Part shown: positions 7,217 to 10,288 of the stretch, piece by piece
Layout of the letters: each line of letters begins with the position of its first letter
How positions within the stretch are numbered: position 1 is the first letter of the stretch
From: an uncultured Eubacteriales bacterium
Lineage (GTDB): Bacteria; Bacillota; Clostridia; Lachnospirales; Lachnospiraceae
Length of the DNA: 10,288 nt
Direction: 5' to 3'
Assembly (NCBI GenBank): GCA_900548855.1
Contig: URMF01000075.1
Span: 1 to 10,288, forward strand
Notes under the pieces: model-generated
Told to the model about the DNA's origin: nothing
What the model saw: the letters and a program-made list of their open reading frames with translations, nothing else
Databases searched by the model: none
Translations under genes and position numbers: made by a program

Positions 7217-7762
7217 ATGTTAACCGATGCAATAACAAAAATGGATTTTACGATTCTGAACTGGCTTCAGGAGCATGTCAGATGCGCTGTGTTGGATATA
7301 GTGTTTCCGGTTATCACTGCACTTGGCAACAAGGGCTGGTCTTTTATTCTCGTTGCCATTATATTGGTCTGTATTCCTAAATACCGGAAGTGGGGTGCCG
7401 CAATGGGAACCAGCTTGGGACTGGGATTTCTGTTTGGTAATATGCTGATTAAAAATATTGTGGCACGCACCCGTCCCTACGACTTTGTGGAGAATATTGA
7501 AATTTTAGTTGAGCGTCTCAGTGATTATTCCTTTCCCTCCGGTCATACCCTGGCAGCATTTGAATTTTTTACCGTGGTATGTCTGATGCCGGTGAAAAAG
7601 GTGTATAAGGTGCTGGCAGGAATTCTGGCATTTACCATGGCATTCTCCAGATTATACCTGTATGTACATTTTCCGTCAGACGTTTTAACGGGAATGATGC
7701 TGGGAACTTTATTTGGGGTGATGGGAGTACGCATTGTAACAATGGTGAAAGAGGAAAAATAG
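7217..7762 (+). CDS. PAP2-family membrane phosphatase
   Basis: Integral membrane phosphatase of the type 2 phosphatidic acid phosphatase superfamily, 181 residues with about five hydrophobic segments. The three active-site motifs are intact: K79-x6-R86-P87 (KNIVARTRP), PSGH (107-110), and SR-x5-H-x3-D (S144, R145, H151, D155), which supplies the histidine nucleophile and its aspartate partner. Family members act on the outer membrane face on phosphatidate, phosphatidylglycerophosphate or undecaprenyl pyrophosphate; the small size and single domain fit an undecaprenyl-pyrophosphatase-like or PgpB-like role, but sequence alone does not choose. The start is supported by AAGGGAG about 7 bases before the ATG. 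It lies after the foldback repeat and ends 9 bases before the -35 box of the tetR-type promoter. I saw no clear promoter or terminator of its own. Confidence 0.9.
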   Translation: MLTDAITKMDFTILNWLQEHVRCAVLDIVFPVITALGNKGWSFILVAIILVCIPKYRKWGAAMGTSLGLGFLFGNMLIKNIVARTRPYDFVENIEILVERLSDYSFPSGHTLAAFEFFTVVCLMPVKKVYKVLAGILAFTMAFSRLYLYVHFPSDVLTGMMLGTLFGVMGVRIVTMVKEEK

Positions 7763-7771
7763 CGGAAATTC

Positions 7772-7800
7772 TTGACAGGAGTAGTATCAGACTTTATAAT
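7772..7800 (+). promoter_or_regulatory. Perfect consensus sigma-A promoter for the TetR-ABC operon
   Basis: TTGACA (7772-7777) and TATAAT (7795-7800) are exact consensus hexamers with the ideal 17-base spacer. Transcription should start near 7807. A promoter this strong upstream of a TetR gene implies that it is normally held off by a repressor. Confidence 0.92.
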
Positions 7801-7802
7801 AA

Positions 7803-7826
7803 AACAAATGTTTTAAAACATATATT
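7803..7826. promoter_or_regulatory. Palindromic candidate TetR operator
   Basis: ATGTTTTAAAACAT (7808-7821) is a perfect 14-base palindrome. Partial symmetry continues outward to about 7803 and 7826. It begins 8 bases after the -10 box, covering the predicted transcription start, where binding would block RNA polymerase. Its AT-richness raises the chance of coincidence, but position and perfect symmetry favour an operator for the adjacent regulator. Confidence 0.65.
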
Positions 7827-7844
7827 GCAGAAGGGAGATTTTAC

Positions 7845-8432
7845 ATGCCGCCAAAAGCAAAATTTACCAGAGATGAGATTATTGATATGGCATTGCATAT
7901 TGCAAGGGAACAGGGAATGGATGCGGTTACGGCGCGGGAACTGGGAAACCGGCTGGGCAGCTCGGCAAGACCAATATTTACTGTTTTTGAGAATATGGAT
8001 GAGGTTAAAGAGCTGGTGATTTTCCGGGCAAAGGAATTGTATGGGCAATATGTAGAGGAAGGGCTAAAAAATCAGCTGGCGTTCAGAGGGGTAGGAATCG
8101 CTTACATTCGTTTTGCTATGGAAGAACCTAAATTGTTCCAGCTTCTGTTTATGACAGCTTCAAAGGATGTAAAGGATGTATCTGCGATTTTGCCGGTTAT
8201 AGATGATAATTATGACAGGATATTGCAGTCGGTACAAGAGCCCTATTCTCTGGAAAAGGCAGCAGCCGAAAAGCTATACCAGCATTTATGGACATATACC
8301 CATGGCATCGCCACCATGTTTGCCACAGGGCTGTGCAGTTATACAATGGAACAGCTGGAGGAACGGCTGACGGATGTCTTTAAGGGTCTTCTGCTGGTTG
8401 TGAAGGGGGAAAATAGAAATGATAAAAATTGA
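7845..8432 (+). CDS. TetR/AcrR-family transcriptional regulator
   Basis: Cytoplasmic DNA-binding repressor, 195 residues, the usual length for the family. The N-terminal helix-turn-helix domain spans about residues 8-54; the GMDAVTARELGNRLGSSA stretch and the following PIFTVFENMDEV form the recognition helix and the family-typical helix after it. The rest is an all-helical ligand-binding and dimerisation domain, with RFAMEEPKLFQLLFM in the WHG-like C-terminal style seen in many Firmicute TetR proteins. The start at 7845 has AAGGGAG 7 bases upstream. The 3' end overlaps the ABC ATPase gene by 14 bases. With the strong promoter and palindrome upstream, autorepression of the whole operon is the likely arrangement. 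The inducing ligand cannot be predicted. Confidence 0.93.
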   Translation: MPPKAKFTRDEIIDMALHIAREQGMDAVTARELGNRLGSSARPIFTVFENMDEVKELVIFRAKELYGQYVEEGLKNQLAFRGVGIAYIRFAMEEPKLFQLLFMTASKDVKDVSAILPVIDDNYDRILQSVQEPYSLEKAAAEKLYQHLWTYTHGIATMFATGLCSYTMEQLEERLTDVFKGLLLVVKGENRNDKN

Positions 8433-9111
8433 GAAGCTACATAAATTTTATGGGACTGGTGAGAGTAAAAATGAGGTGTTAAAGGGGATTTCCTTAGACA
8501 TTAAAGACGGGGATTTTATGGTTATACTTGGCGCCTCCGGCTCCGGTAAATCCACTCTTTTAAATGTGATTTCCGGACTGGAGCCTGCCGATGGTGGGAA
8601 CGTATTTTATGATGACAAAAATATCAGTGATATGGATGATAGGGAAACCACCATGTTCCGAAAAGATACAATCGGATATGTTTTTCAGCAGTATTTTCTT
8701 CTGCCGAACCTGAATGTGGATAAAAACGTGAAGATGGGAGCCGATTTGGCGGGGAATGCAGACTACCGGAAGCTGATTGAGGCGGCAGGGCTTGCGGATA
8801 AGCTGAAAAAATATCCCCATGAATTAAGCGGAGGGGAACAGCAGCGTGTATCGATTGCAAGGGCACTGGCAAAGCAACCGAAGGTATTGTATCTGGATGA
8901 ACCAACCGGCGCACTGGATGAGGCTACCGGCAGGCTGGTATTGGAGCTGATTTGCAGACTACAGAAGGAAATGGGATTTACCATGGTAATGGTAACCCAC
9001 AACCAGAATATAGCAGAAATGGCGGATACTGTAATTTCCATGAACAGCGGAAGGATTGTGGAGCAGTATCAAAATGACAATCCAAAATCCGCATATGAAA
9101 TTGCATGGTAG
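8419..9111 (+). CDS. ABC transporter ATP-binding protein, MacB/LolD-type
   Basis: Cytoplasmic ATPase that powers the permease encoded next, 230 residues, a normal length. All nucleotide-binding elements are visible: Walker A GASGSGKST (38-46), Q-loop glutamine 90 in VFQQYFLLPNL, signature LSGGEQQR (136-143), Walker B VLYLDE (156-161) with catalytic glutamate 161, D-loop GALD (164-167) and H-loop H194. The VFQQYFLLPNL form and the FtsX-type partner place it in the MacB/LolD/FtsE-like exporter and mechanotransmission group rather than among importers; no binding-protein gene is nearby. The ATG lies inside the TetR gene (14-base overlap) with a GGGGGA ribosome binding site about 8 bases upstream. 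Its TAG stop overlaps the permease Shine-Dalgarno, indicating tight co-translation. Confidence 0.95.
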   Translation: MIKIEKLHKFYGTGESKNEVLKGISLDIKDGDFMVILGASGSGKSTLLNVISGLEPADGGNVFYDDKNISDMDDRETTMFRKDTIGYVFQQYFLLPNLNVDKNVKMGADLAGNADYRKLIEAAGLADKLKKYPHELSGGEQQRVSIARALAKQPKVLYLDEPTGALDEATGRLVLELICRLQKEMGFTMVMVTHNQNIAEMADTVISMNSGRIVEQYQNDNPKSAYEIAW

Positions 9112-9115
9112 GAGG
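9110..9115 (+). promoter_or_regulatory. Ribosome binding site that fixes the permease start
   Basis: AGGAGG, overlapping the ATPase TAG stop (9109-9111), stands 6 bases before the ATG at 9122. It supports that start over an in-frame ATG at 9056, which would overlap the ATPase gene by 56 bases and add a charged, non-membrane N-terminus. Confidence 0.85.
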
Positions 9116-9121
9116 CAGCCT

Positions 9122-10258
9122 ATGATAGTGAGTCTGAAAGATATTTATAAAATGATTGGCATGCTGATTGTCAGCTTTTGTGCAGTTATGGTATGCGGTA
9201 TGTTTTTGAATTATTATTTGGATTTAATCAGCATTGAGAATCTGGTAACAGCGGATATGTCAAAAATATTTTATGATGCGCAGTGCAGCACATCCAAGGT
9301 GGTCAGCGGAGTATCCGGCGGCTGTCTGCTGTTGACTACCGTTGTTCTTCTCTGCTTTTATATCGGACATTACATTGACACCCACCAGAAGCAGCTTGGC
9401 ATTATGAAAGCGTTGGGCTATTCCAGGTTTTCTGTAGCGAAACACTTCTGGGTGTTTGGACTGCCGGTATTCACAGGAACCGCACTTGGGTATCTGGGAG
9501 CCCATCTGTTAATGCCAAAGCTGTATGAAATACAAAATAAAGACGGGTATCTGCCGGAGGTTCCAATAACATTTCATCCGGGCTTATGTCTGGCACTGGT
9601 TTTAGTACCGGCAGTTTTCTTTTCACTGCTGGCAGTTGTTTATAGCTTTTGGAAATTAAAGGTACCTGCATTGTGGCTTATGCGGGAGCAATCTGTGCGA
9701 AAGGTGGTTACAGCCAGAAAGGATACGGATATGCCTTTTTTGCAGGAGCTTGAAAAAAGTAATGTAAGGCAGAAAAAATCCCTGATATTTTTCATAACCT
9801 TTGCAGTGTTCTGCTTTGCGGCAATGACACAAATGTCCTGTAGTATGGATGAACTGGCAAGCAGAATGATGGGAATTATGATAATGGCAATTGGTATCGT
9901 GCTTGCAGTTGTCACTTTATTTATTGCCACAACCTCTGTTATCAAAGCAAACAGAAAAACAATCACCATGATGAAGGTTTTTGGCTACAGTGCAAAGGAA
10001 TGTGGGAAAGCGGTATTAAGTGGTTACCGCCCGTGGGCATACTTTGGATTTGCACTGGGAACCATATATCAGTATGTATTATTAAAAATCATGGTAACGG
10101 TAGTATTTAAAGATTTGGAAGATATGCCGGATTATCAGTTTGATGTGCCGGTTATGTTAATTACCTTAGCAGTATTTTTCGTATTATATGAAACCATTAT
10201 GTTTGTCTATACAAAGAAAATGGAAAAGCTGTCTGTAAAAGAGATTATGCTGGACTGA
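9122..10258 (+). CDS. FtsX-like ABC permease with two tandem four-helix units
   Basis: Membrane subunit of the ABC complex with the preceding ATPase, 378 residues. About eight hydrophobic helices fall in two similar halves. Half one: TM1 about 12-33, a short outside loop of about 28 residues, TM2 about 62-84, the coupling motif LGIMKALGYS (92-101), TM3 about 107-130, TM4 about 153-177. Half two: TM5 about 220-238, a very short loop, TM6 about 251-274, the matching motif ITMMKVFGYS (281-290), TM7 about 305-328, TM8 about 343-363, and the family-like end KLSVKEIMLD. The xxMKxxGYS motif of FtsX/MacB permeases contacts the ATPase. The large extracellular domains usual in MacB, LolC and BceB are absent. 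The duplication suggests that one chain supplies both transmembrane halves. Substrate unknown; an exporter of small hydrophobic or peptide compounds is plausible given TetR control. Confidence 0.85.
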   Translation: MIVSLKDIYKMIGMLIVSFCAVMVCGMFLNYYLDLISIENLVTADMSKIFYDAQCSTSKVVSGVSGGCLLLTTVVLLCFYIGHYIDTHQKQLGIMKALGYSRFSVAKHFWVFGLPVFTGTALGYLGAHLLMPKLYEIQNKDGYLPEVPITFHPGLCLALVLVPAVFFSLLAVVYSFWKLKVPALWLMREQSVRKVVTARKDTDMPFLQELEKSNVRQKKSLIFFITFAVFCFAAMTQMSCSMDELASRMMGIMIMAIGIVLAVVTLFIATTSVIKANRKTITMMKVFGYSAKECGKAVLSGYRPWAYFGFALGTIYQYVLLKIMVTVVFKDLEDMPDYQFDVPVMLITLAVFFVLYETIMFVYTKKMEKLSVKEIMLD

Positions 10259-10271
10259 TTCTGTAATGTGG

Positions 10272-10288
10272 CTGTGCCTTTGGCATAG
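10272..10288 (+). terminator. Possible hairpin cut by the window end
   Basis: CTGTGCC (10272-10278) pairs with GGCATAG (10282-10288) as a 7-bp RNA stem with one G-U and a 3-base loop, 13 bases after the permease stop. Any T-run lies beyond the window, so terminator status is open. Confidence 0.3.

Noticed and set aside
7135..7380. 81-residue plus-strand open frame crossing the foldback repeat into the PAP2 gene
   Set aside because: It begins inside the repeat and overlaps PAP2 in another frame; the PAP2 frame has all three catalytic motifs.
9056..9121. Upstream in-frame ATG extending the permease by 22 residues
   Set aside because: It lies deep inside the ATPase gene with no ribosome binding site; AGGAGG at 9110-9115 points to the ATG at 9122.

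Overview
The window looks like chromosomal DNA from a low-to-mid GC Firmicute, most likely a Clostridia member of the Lachnospiraceae type. This rests on protein style (RF3, branching enzyme, PAP2, TetR/ABC/FtsX genes), strong GGAGG-type ribosome binding sites, and sigma-A-like promoters, including one perfect TTGACA-17-TATAAT. I see no rRNA, tRNA, CRISPR array or transposase gene. No gene-free stretch exceeds 300 bases; the longest is about 240 bases (6978-7216).

Layout. Positions 1-4078 (+) hold the 3' part of leuS, a small unrecognised secreted lysine-rich protein, and prfC (release factor 3). This block ends in a bidirectional hairpin terminator at 4121-4167, shared with a convergent minus-strand pair (5066 down to 4216). 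The pair are two translationally coupled genes of unknown function. They share a short SPxxML-type motif, which suggests a functional or evolutionary link. Their upstream region (5067-5195) also carries the promoter of a plus-strand glycogen branching enzyme gene (5196-6977); the two promoters appear to overlap divergently.

Between glgB and the next gene lies a ~200-base imperfect foldback palindrome (about 6980-7186). Its nearly complete inverted-repeat structure looks like a MITE-type or other dispersed repeat and is the most unusual non-coding item here. A PAP2-family membrane phosphatase follows (7217-7762).

The last region (7772-10258) is a self-contained regulated transporter module: a consensus promoter with a perfect 14-base palindrome at its start site, a TetR-family regulator, an ABC ATPase overlapping it by 14 bases, and a permease whose Shine-Dalgarno sits on the ATPase stop codon. 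The permease is compact: two tandem FtsX-like four-helix units in one chain, with almost no extracellular domain. The natural reading is TetR autorepression, with a ligand releasing expression of an exporter or mechanotransmission-type ABC complex; the ligand and substrate cannot be told from sequence.
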